Positions 25,512-34,601 of a stretch of DNA of 64,000 nt are shown one piece after another. A program made the translations under genes and the position numbers. Source of the stretch: Nonomuraea wenchangensis (lineage in GTDB: Bacteria; Actinomycetota; Actinomycetes; Streptosporangiales; Streptosporangiaceae); the NCBI RefSeq assembly GCF_900111685.1, contig NZ_FOHX01000013.1:206374-270373 (forward strand), given 5' to 3'. The notes below the pieces were generated by a model. It made no database searches, was not told the origin of the DNA, and saw nothing but the letters and a program-made list of their open reading frames with translations. Every line of letters starts with the position of its first letter. Positions within the stretch are counted from its first letter, which is position 1.

Positions 25512-26783
25512 GTGAAGCTCCGTAGAACCACCCCGGTCGTGCTCGCCGCGGCTCTCGCTCTGACCGCCGCCTGCGGAGGCGGTGGCGGCTCGGCCCAGCC
25601 CTCGGGCGACGGCAAATCGTTCGAGTTCTGGTCGTTCAGCGGCATCAACCAGAAGAAGACCGTCGAGGACTTTCAGAAGGCCAATCCGGGCGTGCAGGTG
25701 AAGCTCACCGAGGTGGGCGGCTCGACGGAGACCGCGCAGGCGCTCACCACGGCACTGGCCGGGGGCAAGGTGCCCGACCTGGTGCTCATCCAGGGTGATG
25801 ACCTGCCCAAGTTCGTCCAGCAGCCGCAGAACTTCCAGGACCTGCGCCAGTACGGCGCCGACAAGATCAAGAGCGACTACCTGGACTGGGTGATCAGCCA
25901 GTCCACGGCCAGGTCCGGGGAGATCATCGGCATTCCCACCGACGTCGGCGGCATGGCCGTCGCCTACCGGACCGACCTGTTCAAGCAGGCCGGCCTGCCC
26001 ACCGACCGGGACGAGGTGAGCAAGCTCTGGCCGACCTGGGACGCCTTCATCGAGACCGGCAAGAAGTACACCGCCGCGACCGGCAAGGCGTTCGTCGACA
26101 ACGCCGCCACCAGCGTCTTCTACCAGGCCGTCAACCAGGGGCCGCAGAAGTACTACGACCCCTCCGGCAATGTCGTCTACGCCACCAGCCCCCAGGTCAA
26201 GACGGCGTTCGACCTGGCGATCAAGACGGCGCAGTCCGGGATCACCGCCAGGCTGAGCTCCTTCGAGGACGGCTGGAGCGCGGCGATGAGCAAGGGCGAC
26301 TACGCCGTCATCTCCGCGCCGTCGTGGTTGCTCGAACAGATCCGCAACAACGCCCCCGACACCAAGGGCAAGTGGGACGTCGCCAAGATCCCCGGCGGCG
26401 CCGGCAACTGGGGCGGCAGCTACCTGGCCATTCCCAAGGGAGCGGCCAACCCCAAGGCGGCCTGGGACTACATCTCCAAGACCCAGTCGCCGCAGGGCCA
26501 GCTCGATCATTTCGTCGACTCCGGCGCGTTGCCCACCACCCCGTCCGCCTACCAGGACCCGAAGCTCCTCGGCCGCAAGGACCCGTTCTTCTCCGACGCG
26601 CCGACCGGGAAGATCTACACCGAGTCGCTGCTCGGGCTCAAGCCCTTCCTCATCGGCCCGGACAGCGCCGCCATCGGCCAGGAGTTCCTGAACGCGATCA
26701 CCAACGTCGAACAGGGCAAGGGCGATCCGGCCAAGGCGTGGGACACGGCACTGGCCAACATCAAGACCTCGATCGGCAAGTGA
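25512..26783 (+). CDS. Extracellular sugar-binding lipoprotein (CUT1 ABC importer)
   Basis: A 423-residue family-1 solute-binding protein. The N-terminus is a lipoprotein signal (RRTTPVVLAAALALTAAC, lipid-modified C21), and a Gly-rich linker leads to the binding domain (FEFWSFSGINQKKTVEDFQK, LAGGKVPDLVLIQGDD, AYRTDLFKQAGLP, FEDGWSAAMSKGDYAVISAP). GTG 25512 is preceded by GGGGGAG. It delivers a sugar to the two permeases directly downstream (one-base gap). Regulated by LacI through operator 3. Substrate likely an oligosaccharide handled by the GH39 enzyme. Confidence 0.92.
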   Translation: MKLRRTTPVVLAAALALTAACGGGGGSAQPSGDGKSFEFWSFSGINQKKTVEDFQKANPGVQVKLTEVGGSTETAQALTTALAGGKVPDLVLIQGDDLPKFVQQPQNFQDLRQYGADKIKSDYLDWVISQSTARSGEIIGIPTDVGGMAVAYRTDLFKQAGLPTDRDEVSKLWPTWDAFIETGKKYTAATGKAFVDNAATSVFYQAVNQGPQKYYDPSGNVVYATSPQVKTAFDLAIKTAQSGITARLSSFEDGWSAAMSKGDYAVISAPSWLLEQIRNNAPDTKGKWDVAKIPGGAGNWGGSYLAIPKGAANPKAAWDYISKTQSPQGQLDHFVDSGALPTTPSAYQDPKLLGRKDPFFSDAPTGKIYTESLLGLKPFLIGPDSAAIGQEFLNAITNVEQGKGDPAKAWDTALANIKTSIGK

Positions 26784-26784
26784 C

Positions 26785-27738
26785 GTGACGACGACGGTCA
26801 GCCCGCCGCAGGCACGGCCCGAGTCCGAGTCCGAGACGCAGGTGCGGCAGAACTGGTCCGAGCGGCTGGCGCCGTACGCCTACATCGCCCCGTTCTTCCT
26901 CATCTTCGCGATCTTCGGCCTCGTCCCGCTGCTGTTCACGTTCTACGTCGCGCTGTTCGACTGGAACCCCATCGGTGAGCACGTCTTCGTCGGCTTCGAC
27001 AACTTCAACCGGCTGCTGGGCGACACCCGGTTCTGGAACGCGGCCTGGAACACGATCAGCATCTGGCTGCTGTCCACCGTGCCGCAGCTCCTGGTCGCGC
27101 TCGTGCTGGCGCACCTGCTCAACCATGCGCGGCTGCGGCTCGCGTTGTTCTGGCGGATGTCGATGCTGGTGCCGTACATCACCTCGGTGGCGGCCACCAC
27201 GATCGTCTTCGCCCAGATGTTCGATCGCGACTACGGCCTGCTCAACTGGTTGCTCGGGCTCGTCGGCGTCGAGCCGATCAACTTCCTGCAGTCGGGGTGG
27301 GGGAGCCACGCCATGATCGCCGTGATGGTGGCCTGGCGCTGGTTCGGCTACACCACCCTGCTCTACCTGGCCTCGCTGCAGGCCGTTCCGCGGACGATCT
27401 ACGAGGCCGCGGCGGTGGACGGCGCGGGCGCCTGGAAACAGTTCCGGCACATCTCCATCCCGTCGCTGCGCCCGGTCATCGTGTTCACGATCGTCACCTC
27501 CACCATCGGCGGCCTGCAGATCTTCACCGAGCCGCTGCTCGTCACCACCACCTCGCCGCTGACCTGCGGGTCCGCCCGGCAGTGCCAGACGCTCACGCTC
27601 TTCCTGTACGAGCAGGGCTTCGGCCAGTTCCAGTTCGGCTACGGCTCCGCCATCGGCGTGGCCCTGTTCGTACTGATCATCGCCATCGCTTCGCTCAACT
27701 ACGTCCTGTCCACGCGAATCCGCCCGGAGCGAGGATGA
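26785..27738 (+). CDS. Sugar ABC transporter permease, MalF type
   Basis: A 317-residue inner-membrane permease with six predicted segments, beginning at YAYIAPFFLIFAIFGLVPLL. The ATPase-contact EAA loop is EAAAVDGAGAWKQFRHISIP (near residue 208). It starts with GTG one base after the binding-protein stop. Pairs with the next permease to form the channel. Confidence 0.93.
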   Translation: MTTTVSPPQARPESESETQVRQNWSERLAPYAYIAPFFLIFAIFGLVPLLFTFYVALFDWNPIGEHVFVGFDNFNRLLGDTRFWNAAWNTISIWLLSTVPQLLVALVLAHLLNHARLRLALFWRMSMLVPYITSVAATTIVFAQMFDRDYGLLNWLLGLVGVEPINFLQSGWGSHAMIAVMVAWRWFGYTTLLYLASLQAVPRTIYEAAAVDGAGAWKQFRHISIPSLRPVIVFTIVTSTIGGLQIFTEPLLVTTTSPLTCGSARQCQTLTLFLYEQGFGQFQFGYGSAIGVALFVLIIAIASLNYVLSTRIRPERG

Positions 27739-28562
27739 AGAAGGCCGACAGGGTCCGCTGGTGGACCTATCTGCTGCTCGCGGTGGCCACGCTGGCCTGC
27801 GTGTTCCCGCTGTACTGGATGTTCGTGGTGGCCACGACGGACACCGCGGTCGCCACCCGGATGCCGCCGGAGATCATCCCCGGCGAGAACTTCTTCCACC
27901 TGGCCGGGCTGGTGTTCTCGACCGTGCCGTTCGTCCGCTCGATCATCAACAGCGTCATCGTGGCCGGCTCGATCGGCGTGGGGCACGCCGTGCTGTGCTC
28001 GCTCGCCGGGTTCGCCTTCGCCAAGCTGCGCTTCCGCGGCCGGAACGCGCTGTTCCTCGTCGTCGTGCTGACCATGACCGTGCCGACCCAGCTCGCCGTC
28101 ATCCCGCAATACATGATCATCTCCTCGCTGGGATGGGTGGACACGTTGCAGGCGCTCATCGTGCCGGGGCTGGCCAGCGCGTTCGGCATCTTCTGGATGC
28201 GCCAGCACCTGTCCACCACCATCAGTGACGAGATCCTCCAGGCCGCGCGCATCGACGGGGCGACCACCTGGCAGATCTTCTGGCGGATCGCGTTCCCGCT
28301 GGTGCGGCCGGCCGCGTTCGTGCTGGGGCTGCTCGGGTTCGTCACCGCCTGGAACGACTTCTTGTGGCCGTTCATCGTCCTGAAGTCACCCGAGATGTAC
28401 ACCGCTCAGATCGCGATCAAGGCGCTGCAGAACAACTATGTGGTCGACCTGGGCCTGGCCATGTCGGGCTCGTTCCTGGCCACGCTGCCGCTGCTCGTGT
28501 TGTTCGTCTTCGTCGGCAGGCGCATGGTCGCCGGGATCATGGACGGTGCCTTCAAGGGCTGA
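27735..28562 (+). CDS. Sugar ABC transporter permease, MalG type
   Basis: A 275-residue permease overlapping the previous stop by four bases (ATGA). Hydrophobic segments include WWTYLLLAVATLACVFPLYW and SIINSVIVAGSIGVGHAVLC; the EAA loop is LQAARIDGATTWQIFWRIAF. No ATP-binding subunit is encoded next to it. In actinomycetes such CUT1 systems usually share one MsiK-type ATPase encoded elsewhere, which I infer applies here. Confidence 0.93.
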   Translation: MKKADRVRWWTYLLLAVATLACVFPLYWMFVVATTDTAVATRMPPEIIPGENFFHLAGLVFSTVPFVRSIINSVIVAGSIGVGHAVLCSLAGFAFAKLRFRGRNALFLVVVLTMTVPTQLAVIPQYMIISSLGWVDTLQALIVPGLASAFGIFWMRQHLSTTISDEILQAARIDGATTWQIFWRIAFPLVRPAAFVLGLLGFVTAWNDFLWPFIVLKSPEMYTAQIAIKALQNNYVVDLGLAMSGSFLATLPLLVLFVFVGRRMVAGIMDGAFKG

Positions 28563-28693
28563 AGGGGCGGGCCGCGGCCGCCGTGGCGCGCCGGCGCCTC
28601 ATCAGCCATGGCGGAACGTTGTCGATCAAGACCGACAAATCCCGATGTCAACTCCAAGTGACCTGCAAGACGTTGATCTTAACGTTCTGCGAC

Positions 28694-29437
28694 ATGGGAA
28701 GACGGCTGATGATCTGCGTCCTGCTGATGACCCTCACCGGGTGCGGGACCACTAACGAAGGTCAGGTGACCATGGGCGACATCGAACCCGGCGTGCTGAA
28801 GGGGCGGGTGGTCGACGCGGCGGGCAGCCCCATCGAGGGTGCCGAGGTCGTCGCCGACAACCAGTTGCTCTACAACAGCAACGCGGTCATAAGAACGGAC
28901 AGCGACGGCTTCTACCGGCTCGACACGGACGTCAGGGCGACCTTCCACGCGACGGCGAGCGTGACCAAGCAGTACAACGGCCAGGACTACACCCTGAGCC
29001 TGGCACCCGACGACGACGCCACCTTCGCCGGCCCGACCGGCGCGATCAGGAACTTCACCTGGAAACTCTCGGGCAAAAAGCCCGACGATCTCGGTTTCTA
29101 CGGCGGCAAGGTGCTCTTCAACTTCGGCATCACCGATTACCTCGACACGTTTCCGGAGGACGAGAAAGTACAACTCACTCTCACTCCGGAGGGCCCCTTG
29201 ATCGACGGTTCCGAAGGCTCCCTGATCGTCGGGATGGCGACGCGAAACGGAGACGGCTCCGGCCTGGAGGACGTCCCCATCGGCCGTTATCGAATCACGG
29301 CCGACTACGAGGGCCGCCCACTCGCCGTGAAGCTCCGCAAGGGCGGTGACTACGCGAGGGACGTCGTCGCCGACTTCGCCCCCATCATGACCGGCATCTA
29401 CTTCATCGAGCTGGAACTCGCACTCCCTCGCGCGTGA
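28694..29437 (+). CDS. Lipoprotein with carboxypeptidase-regulatory-like domain
   Basis: A 247-residue exported protein. MGRRLMICVLLMTLTGC is a lipoprotein signal with C17 as the modified residue. Residues 30-80 form a CarboxypepD_reg-like beta sandwich (GRVVDAAGSPIEGAEVVADN, TDSDGFYRLDTDV). The rest is beta-rich, without catalytic motifs. Such domains often act in carbohydrate or protein binding on the surface. The 131-bp gap and lack of a LacI site suggest it is separate from the sugar operon. Confidence 0.78.
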   Translation: MGRRLMICVLLMTLTGCGTTNEGQVTMGDIEPGVLKGRVVDAAGSPIEGAEVVADNQLLYNSNAVIRTDSDGFYRLDTDVRATFHATASVTKQYNGQDYTLSLAPDDDATFAGPTGAIRNFTWKLSGKKPDDLGFYGGKVLFNFGITDYLDTFPEDEKVQLTLTPEGPLIDGSEGSLIVGMATRNGDGSGLEDVPIGRYRITADYEGRPLAVKLRKGGDYARDVVADFAPIMTGIYFIELELALPRA

Positions 29438-29485
29438 CAGCCGACTGAGCCGGACCTGACCCCGTCGCGCGACAGCCAGGTCACT

Positions 29486-29660
29486 GTGTCACCGACGCCA
29501 GTGTGGCAACCCAGCCGGCCCGGCGCCGACACCCCGGCCCTGTTCCTCAACCGCCGCGGGGCCGTCTGTCCACCCGTGCCGTCGACCAGCTCATGGACGA
29601 GCTCGAAGCGGGCGCCCTCGCCCTGCCCATCCAAGCCGACCTGGAAGACGCCGCAGTCAC
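29486..29660 (+). pseudogene. Tyrosine integrase fragment 3
   Basis: RPGADTPALFLNRRG in one frame continues as GRLSTRAVDQLMDELEAGAL in another. The LFLNxRGGRLSxRAV pattern is that of Xer/integrase catalytic domains between the first Arg and the HxxR motif. About 55 codons with a frameshift; no catalytic residue remains. Confidence 0.5.
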
Positions 29661-29785
29661 CTCCCCACCGACCAGTAGGGCACCGCCGACCTGGGCGGAC
29701 TCAATCGCGTGTACCTGGTTGCACGAGTCTTATCGGCACCCCGTTGAGGACGACCGTTGCTCAGGATGAGAACGGCTGCGTGCAG

Positions 29786-31042
29786 TCAGGCGTCCACGGG
29801 AGCGGCCTCGGCTTGGGAAGCGTGCGTGGCGCGGGCGGCGGCGATGGTGGCCCGGCCCGAGGGCAGACGGGTCGCGATCGCGATCACGGCGATGGCGGCC
29901 AGCCCCGCGGCGATCAGCAGGACCTGCACGCTGACCACGTCGGCCAGCGGGCCGAACACGGCCATGCCGACGGGAGTGGCCAGCGCCATCACGATACCGA
30001 GGTAACTGAACACGCGTCCGTGCATGGCCGGTTCGACGGTCTCCTGGATCAGCGTCGTGAACGGGGTCGAGAACGGCGGCACCAGCAGTCCGAACACGAA
30101 CATGAAGCCGTAGAAGACCCACAGGTTGCCGCTCAGCCCGAGCGCCACGGTCGCGAGCCCGAAGCCGTAGACGGCGACAAGGATCAGCCCTATCCGGCTG
30201 CGGTTGGCCAGCACCGTGGACATCAGGACGCCGCCGAGCAACATGCCCAGGCTGAAGGCGATCTCCAGTGCCGCCAGCATCCACTCCTCGGTGCCGAAAC
30301 TGCGCGCGACCATCAGTGGCGTGACGAACGAGGGCGCCACGGTGAGCAGGAAGATGACGGCGTACACGATGAGCAGCCAGCGCACGATGGGCTGGGTACG
30401 GACGTATCGCATCCCATCGACCAGATCCTGCCGGTAGGAGACGCGGGCCTCGGCCGCGCGCTCCAGCCTCGGTACGGCGACCAGGGCGAGCAGCCCGATC
30501 CCGATCACCGCCGTGACCACGTCCAGGAAGAAGACGGAGGCGAGACCGAAGGAGGCGAAGATCGCAGCAGCGACGGCAGGGGCGAGCAGCGCCATCGCGG
30601 AGTGGATGGTCTGGAAGATCCCGTTGACGCGCATCAGATGCTCACCCGGCACGATCTGCGGGATCATCGCCTGTACGGCGGGCGTCTGCACCCCGGCTCC
30701 CAGCGACCGGACCGCCACGGCCAGCAGAACGATCCACAGGTCGGTCACGCCGTTGGCCATGAGCAGGCCGAGCACCAGCGTCGCCAGGGCGATGGCGCCG
30801 TCGGCGACCATGACCAGCACCCGGCGGTTCATCCGGTCGGCGAGCACCCCACCGAAGATCGACACCACGCCCTGGGGCAGGAAGGCGGCCACCGCGTAGA
30901 GTGCCACCGCCAGCCCGGAGCGGGTCTGCAGTGTCACCCACCACATCACCGCGTACTGCGCGATCATCGAGCCGAACAACGACACGGTCTGCCCGGTCAG
31001 GAACCAGGCGACGTTACGCCGCCAGCGGGTGGTCGTGGTCAT
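29786..31042 (-). CDS. MFS transporter (MFS_3 / enterobactin-exporter-like)
   Basis: A 418-residue, 12-segment exporter. It starts NVAWFLTGQTVSLFGSMIAQ and has the loop motif GGVLADRMNRRVLVMVADG between segments 2 and 3 (motif A-like G-x-x-x-D-R-x-x-R-R). FGTEEWMLAALEIAFSLGML and TLIQETVEPAMHGRVFSYLG are typical of the MFS_3 group that exports siderophores, macrolides or drugs. A small gene of unknown function lies upstream in the same direction. Substrate unknown. Confidence 0.9.
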   Translation of the reverse strand: MTTTTRWRRNVAWFLTGQTVSLFGSMIAQYAVMWWVTLQTRSGLAVALYAVAAFLPQGVVSIFGGVLADRMNRRVLVMVADGAIALATLVLGLLMANGVTDLWIVLLAVAVRSLGAGVQTPAVQAMIPQIVPGEHLMRVNGIFQTIHSAMALLAPAVAAAIFASFGLASVFFLDVVTAVIGIGLLALVAVPRLERAAEARVSYRQDLVDGMRYVRTQPIVRWLLIVYAVIFLLTVAPSFVTPLMVARSFGTEEWMLAALEIAFSLGMLLGGVLMSTVLANRSRIGLILVAVYGFGLATVALGLSGNLWVFYGFMFVFGLLVPPFSTPFTTLIQETVEPAMHGRVFSYLGIVMALATPVGMAVFGPLADVVSVQVLLIAAGLAAIAVIAIATRLPSGRATIAAARATHASQAEAAPVDA

Positions 31043-31113
31043 CTGATCTTTTCTCCGCTCGCGCTGGACGTGGTCGGTCGCCGGACAGGCGTGGGTTGGG
31101 GCAGGCCCGGCGG

Positions 31114-31443
31114 TCAGGTGTCGGGCCGGTCAGGTGCGGCCCCGTACAGGAAGAGATCGACGACGTCCTGAGCCGGTTGCCGGCAGAGGGTGGGTGCCGG
31201 GCGTTCCCGCGGAGGCAGGGCCATCTCCGGCGGCGGTGGCTGGGCAACGGCGGCCCGTTCCATGAAGGCCGGAGCCGGAAACCAGGGGCCGGCGATCTCG
31301 GCGCGCGTGGCGTCGTGGACGCGGTCGCCGAGGACGGAGTCGAAGGCGCCTTGCGCGTTGGTGCCGGCCGGGGCCAGGAGTCGCGCGAACTCGTCACGGG
31401 CGCGGGCGCGGGCGCGGGTGCGGGTGTCGACCTGCTGGGTCAC
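31114..31443 (-). CDS. Small protein of unknown function upstream of MFS gene
   Basis: A 109-codon frame starting at 31443 (TQQVDTRTRARARARDEFAR, LLAPAGTNAQGAFDSVLGDR, DATRAEIAGPWFPAPAFMER). It lies 71 bp upstream of the MFS gene on the same strand. A run of RA dipeptides comes from a simple GCGGGC repeat. No domain is recognised; it could be a small helical regulator or a decayed gene. Confidence 0.4.
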   Translation of the reverse strand: MTQQVDTRTRARARARDEFARLLAPAGTNAQGAFDSVLGDRVHDATRAEIAGPWFPAPAFMERAAVAQPPPPEMALPPRERPAPTLCRQPAQDVVDLFLYGAAPDRPDT

Positions 31444-31599
31444 GACACCTCGTCTCCTGTCTCGTCCTGAGCCCGATGTGAGCCTTTCAGGGATGGCGAC
31501 GCAGCCTACCTACCAATAGGTAGGGGGACAACCGAATAAGTGCCGCACACCACGACGATGGCCCGCGCGGGTGCGCGGGCCATCGTTTGCATTCCCATG

Positions 31600-31750
31600 G
31601 ACGCTGCAACATGTCCATCGGCGCCCCGGCCTCCATCACGTCGAAGCTCTGCCGCCGGTAGAAGCTCAACCCGGGCGTGGGCGGTATCGCACCGTACAGC
31701 AGCAGGTAGCCGCAGTGGACGTAGATCTGCCGCATCAAAGGCATGCACAG
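31600..31750 (-). pseudogene. GNAT acetyltransferase C-terminal fragment
   Basis: About 45 codons read CMPLMRQIYVHCGYLLLYGA, then LSFYRRQSFDVMEAGAPMDM. This is the end of a GNAT fold (L-Y-x-x-x-x-x-x-x-F-Y-x-x-x-G-F). The acetyl-CoA-binding half is absent and the frame extends upstream without similarity. Confidence 0.5.
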
Positions 31751-31964
31751 GTGTTTCGGTCGACCGTTCCCCGTGACCGCCGACCCCTCGATCGCTATCT
31801 GGGGTTGGCGCGATGAGGGTCCGGGCCAGCAGCGGTTTGATCTGTGCTGGCAAGGAGTTCCAAATGCCGACTCTCCGTCGGGACGGACCTGTGGCCGGCC
31901 GATTAGTTTGGGATGCTGCGCCGGTCTACCTATCGACACCTCCTGACTTGAGGGGATCACCTCA

Positions 31965-32579
31965 ATGGCAAAGATCATCTCTACGCTGTTCATCTCGGCC
32001 GACGGTGTGGCCGAGATCGACCCCGATTGGCACTTCCCGTACTTCGACGAGAACATGGGCCGCGCCGTCGGTGAGGACTATGACACCGCTGACGTGCTGC
32101 TCATCGGCCGCGAGACCTACGACAGCTTCGCCGGTGCCTGGCCCGGCCGTGAGGCCGCGGGTGGGGACGACGCGCCGTTCGCCAAGCAACTCGGGGACAT
32201 GCGCAAGGTGGTCGTCTCGCGCCAGCCGCTGGAGTTCTCCTGGCGCAACTCCGAGCTGATCAAGGGCGATCTCCTCGATGCCGTCACCTCGCTCAAGGCC
32301 GATGCCGGCATCAGAGGCATCCTCATCCCCGGGTCGATCTCCGTGTTGCAGCAACTGCTCGCCGCGGGGCTGGTCGATGAGCTGCGCTTGCTGGTGCATC
32401 CGGTGGCGGCGCGTAAGGGCCGCAAGCTGTTCGACGACGGCGACGCGCCGTACCACCTGAAAATGACGGCGACGGAGGCGTTTCCGACGGGCGTGATCCG
32501 CGTGATCTACTCGCCGATCGCGGCGCCTGCCAAGGTCGGCTACGACGAGGTCAAGGAGCAGGTACCCGGAGGGAAATAG
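31965..32579 (+). CDS. Dihydrofolate-reductase-fold protein (RibD C-terminal family)
   Basis: A 204-residue cytosolic NADPH-dependent reductase fold: KIISTLFISADGVAEIDPDW, DVLLIGRETYDSFAGAWPGR, RKVVVSRQPLE, GILIPGSISVLQQLLAAGLV, DELRLLVHPVAARKGRKLF. These YwjB/YyaP-like proteins are related to RibD and DHFR but mostly have unknown substrates. ATG 31965 follows GAGGGGATCACC. Stands alone. Confidence 0.88.
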   Translation: MAKIISTLFISADGVAEIDPDWHFPYFDENMGRAVGEDYDTADVLLIGRETYDSFAGAWPGREAAGGDDAPFAKQLGDMRKVVVSRQPLEFSWRNSELIKGDLLDAVTSLKADAGIRGILIPGSISVLQQLLAAGLVDELRLLVHPVAARKGRKLFDDGDAPYHLKMTATEAFPTGVIRVIYSPIAAPAKVGYDEVKEQVPGGK

Positions 32580-33440
32580 CCGCCATCGCGGGGAGGATCG
32601 CCGCATCGGTGCCGCATCCGTCGGTCAGCGATGTGATCGTCCGCTACCGCCACACCTGGGCGCGACCTGCGGGGATCATCGAGATGACGGGCGAACTGCT
32701 CGTCGCGCACATGGTGGAAACGTTGGGCCAGGTGGGGCGCCTGTTCTTCGAGAGGCTATGTGGACGTTCTGAGCTGCCTGCGGGAGGACTTGTGGCTCGA
32801 GTTCCTCCTTGTCGGGCCCACGATGAGGCGGAGCGGCTAACGGCGACGAGCGCCTCGCCCTCGAAGCCCTGGGGATCGATGGAGACGTCGGGAGCACGTC
32901 CGGATACAGGCCGCTGACCCGACGACGTCGAGAGACGCCCAGGGTCAGGACACCTCTCCCCGGCTTAAGAGGTGAGGCCAAGCGGCTTCCCGCACGATCT
33001 TCGCGGGCATACGCCGGGCAGTGCCGAAGCTCTTACGAGATGTGGGGTGCGCCGCCTGTCACGAGGCGGGCCCCGTCTCGGATGCAGCACCGCGGTGGCG
33101 CGGTGCCCGGCCGGGCGGAGGTGAGGATGTGTCCGACAGTAGTTCGAGCCGATATCGGCTCATGGCCGGCGTGTCCTCATCCGCCTCCGGCACGCGGTAA
33201 CCGCAACTCCCGCGTTCCCATGTCTGGCCCCGTCGCGTGCGGCGGGCGCGGGCAGTACGGCTGAGCGCGCGCCCCTGGCGGCCCATTCCGGGCTGAAAGG
33301 GGTTGGTTCATCATGGCCTCCACCGACTTCACCGCGACCGGCGCGGGTGTGTCCTTCGACCGTCTCGGCGCCACGCCCCGGCGCGCCCACGCCGGCGACA
33401 TCTGCGGCGCCCTCGGCATGATCCGGCACGGCGAGGCGGT
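32580..33440. other. Long stretch without a secure gene
   Basis: A plus-strand frame at 32609-32917 (ITGELLV-like start, VETLGQVGRLFFERLCGRSE) and a 61-codon frame at 33313-33498 with an AAAGGGG upstream are the best candidates. Neither shows a known domain, and the second overlaps a transposase relic on the other strand. Probably decayed mobile DNA. Confidence 0.4.
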
Positions 33441-33444
33441 GGCC

Positions 33445-33790
33445 TGGTTGGTCACCATTGATCCGGAGACCCGGGTCATGTCCGACCACTGGGTGTGAAT
33501 CTTCTGCCGGTTGATCTTGTTGCGGGCGATCGCATCCAGAGGCCCGTACGCCGGCGTGCTCCCGTAGGGCAGCTCGGCGCGCCAGAACCGCTGGTCGCCC
33601 AGGTCGGCGAAGCGGGGCGCGAACCGGTAGCCGAGCATGGAGAAGATTCCGAATACCGTGTCCGAATCGGACGCCTGGTCAGTGGTGAGGACCTCGGGCT
33701 GCGGGCCGGCGTCGATGTTGATCAGGGTGTCCAGGATGTACAGCGAGTCGCGCGCCCATCGACCGAGGCCGGCAACCCGCCGATCAATCC
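33445..33790 (-). pseudogene. Tn3 TnpA catalytic-domain fragment
   Basis: About 115 codons read WARDSLYILDTLINIDAGPQ, PEVLTTDQASDSDTVFGIFS, MLGYRFAPRFADLGDQRFWR and WSDMTRVSGSMVTNQ. This is the region between the first and second catalytic acids of Tn3-family TnpA (usual TDTASYSDxVFGLFxLLGYRFSPRIADLxD). Both ends are lost. Orientation is opposite to the remnants at 10-12 and 18.5 kb. Confidence 0.8.
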
Positions 33791-33811
33791 GAAGCGGGAA
33801 GATCACGGCGC

Positions 33812-33832
33812 TTGACCATGACGTAGCGTCAA
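33812..33832. promoter_or_regulatory. MerR-type promoter/operator
   Basis: TTGAC and GTCAA arms with an 11-bp spacer form a 21-bp dyad that also contains a TTGACC -35 box. A TCTAAT-like -10 lies about 18-19 bp downstream, the long spacing typical of MerR-controlled promoters. It ends 16 bp before the merR start. Confidence 0.55.
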
Positions 33833-33848
33833 CGTTTCTAATAAGCGC

Positions 33849-34601
33849 ATGAGGATCAGCGAGCTCGCGACGATGGTCGGGGTCTCCACCCGTACCGTAC
33901 GCCACTACCACCATCTGGGGCTTCTCCCCGAGCCCGAGCGGCTGGCCAACGGCTACCGGGAGTACCGGCTGCGCGACGCGGTGGCGCTCGCCCGGGTGCG
34001 GCGACTGGCCGAACTGGGCCTGTCCCTCGACGAGGTCCGCGACGTCCTGGCCGACGACCAGGGCCGGGAGCTGCGGGAGATGCTTCTGGAGCTGGACGCC
34101 GACCTGGCCAGGGAGCAGGCGGCGATCGCCGACAGAAGGGCCCGGCTGGCGGCTCTGCTTGCGGAGGCGGACCTGCACCCCGACTCGACGGTCTCGCCCG
34201 ACATGGCGGAGGTGCTGCGCGGCCTTCCCACCGGGAGCTCGGCGTTCGCCGAACTCGACCGCGAACTGCTGACCCTGGCCGCCACCTTGAGCGACTCGGA
34301 GGGCGGAGCCGAGTTCGCCGATCTGTTGCGGCCACTCACCGAGCCTGAGGCGTACGCGCGGGGGCATGCCCTCATCGCCCGGCTGGATGAGCTCGCCGAC
34401 GCCGACCCCGGTGATCCGCTCGTCGCCGCGGTCGCGCGTGACCTCGCGGATCACCTGCCCGACGAGATGGTGTCGGTGATGCTCGCGAGCCTCGACGACG
34501 CCGCCAACGGCCAGTGGCTGGAGGAGCTGCTGCGGGAGCTGCCCGCCGCCCAGGCCGAGGTCTTCCGGCTGCTCGTGACACAACTGAAGGAGCGAGGGTG
34601 A
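33849..34601 (+). CDS. MerR-family transcriptional regulator
   Basis: A 250-residue regulator. The N-terminal winged HTH is classical: MRISELATMVGVSTRTVRHY then HHLGLLPEPERLANGYREYR and a helix with LAELGLSLDEVRDVLADD. The long C-terminal half has no metal-binding cysteines and probably binds an organic ligand. It lies only 16 bp after a MerR-type operator, so autoregulation is likely. Its TGA overlaps the ATG of the next gene, coupling it to a membrane protein. Confidence 0.9.
   Translation: MRISELATMVGVSTRTVRHYHHLGLLPEPERLANGYREYRLRDAVALARVRRLAELGLSLDEVRDVLADDQGRELREMLLELDADLAREQAAIADRRARLAALLAEADLHPDSTVSPDMAEVLRGLPTGSSAFAELDRELLTLAATLSDSEGGAEFADLLRPLTEPEAYARGHALIARLDELADADPGDPLVAAVARDLADHLPDEMVSVMLASLDDAANGQWLEELLRELPAAQAEVFRLLVTQLKERG

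Noticed and set aside
29486..31171. 561-codon plus-strand open frame
   Set aside because: It lies mostly antisense to the MFS transporter at 29786-31042 and has low-complexity Gly/His/Arg/Asp/Gln composition typical of a high-GC shadow frame. Only the first about 55 codons contain an integrase relic.
33313..33498. 61-codon plus-strand gene (ASTDFTATGAGVSFDRL)
   Set aside because: It has a plausible ribosome site but no known domain and its end overlaps the Tn3 tnpA relic on the other strand; support is too weak to list as a gene.
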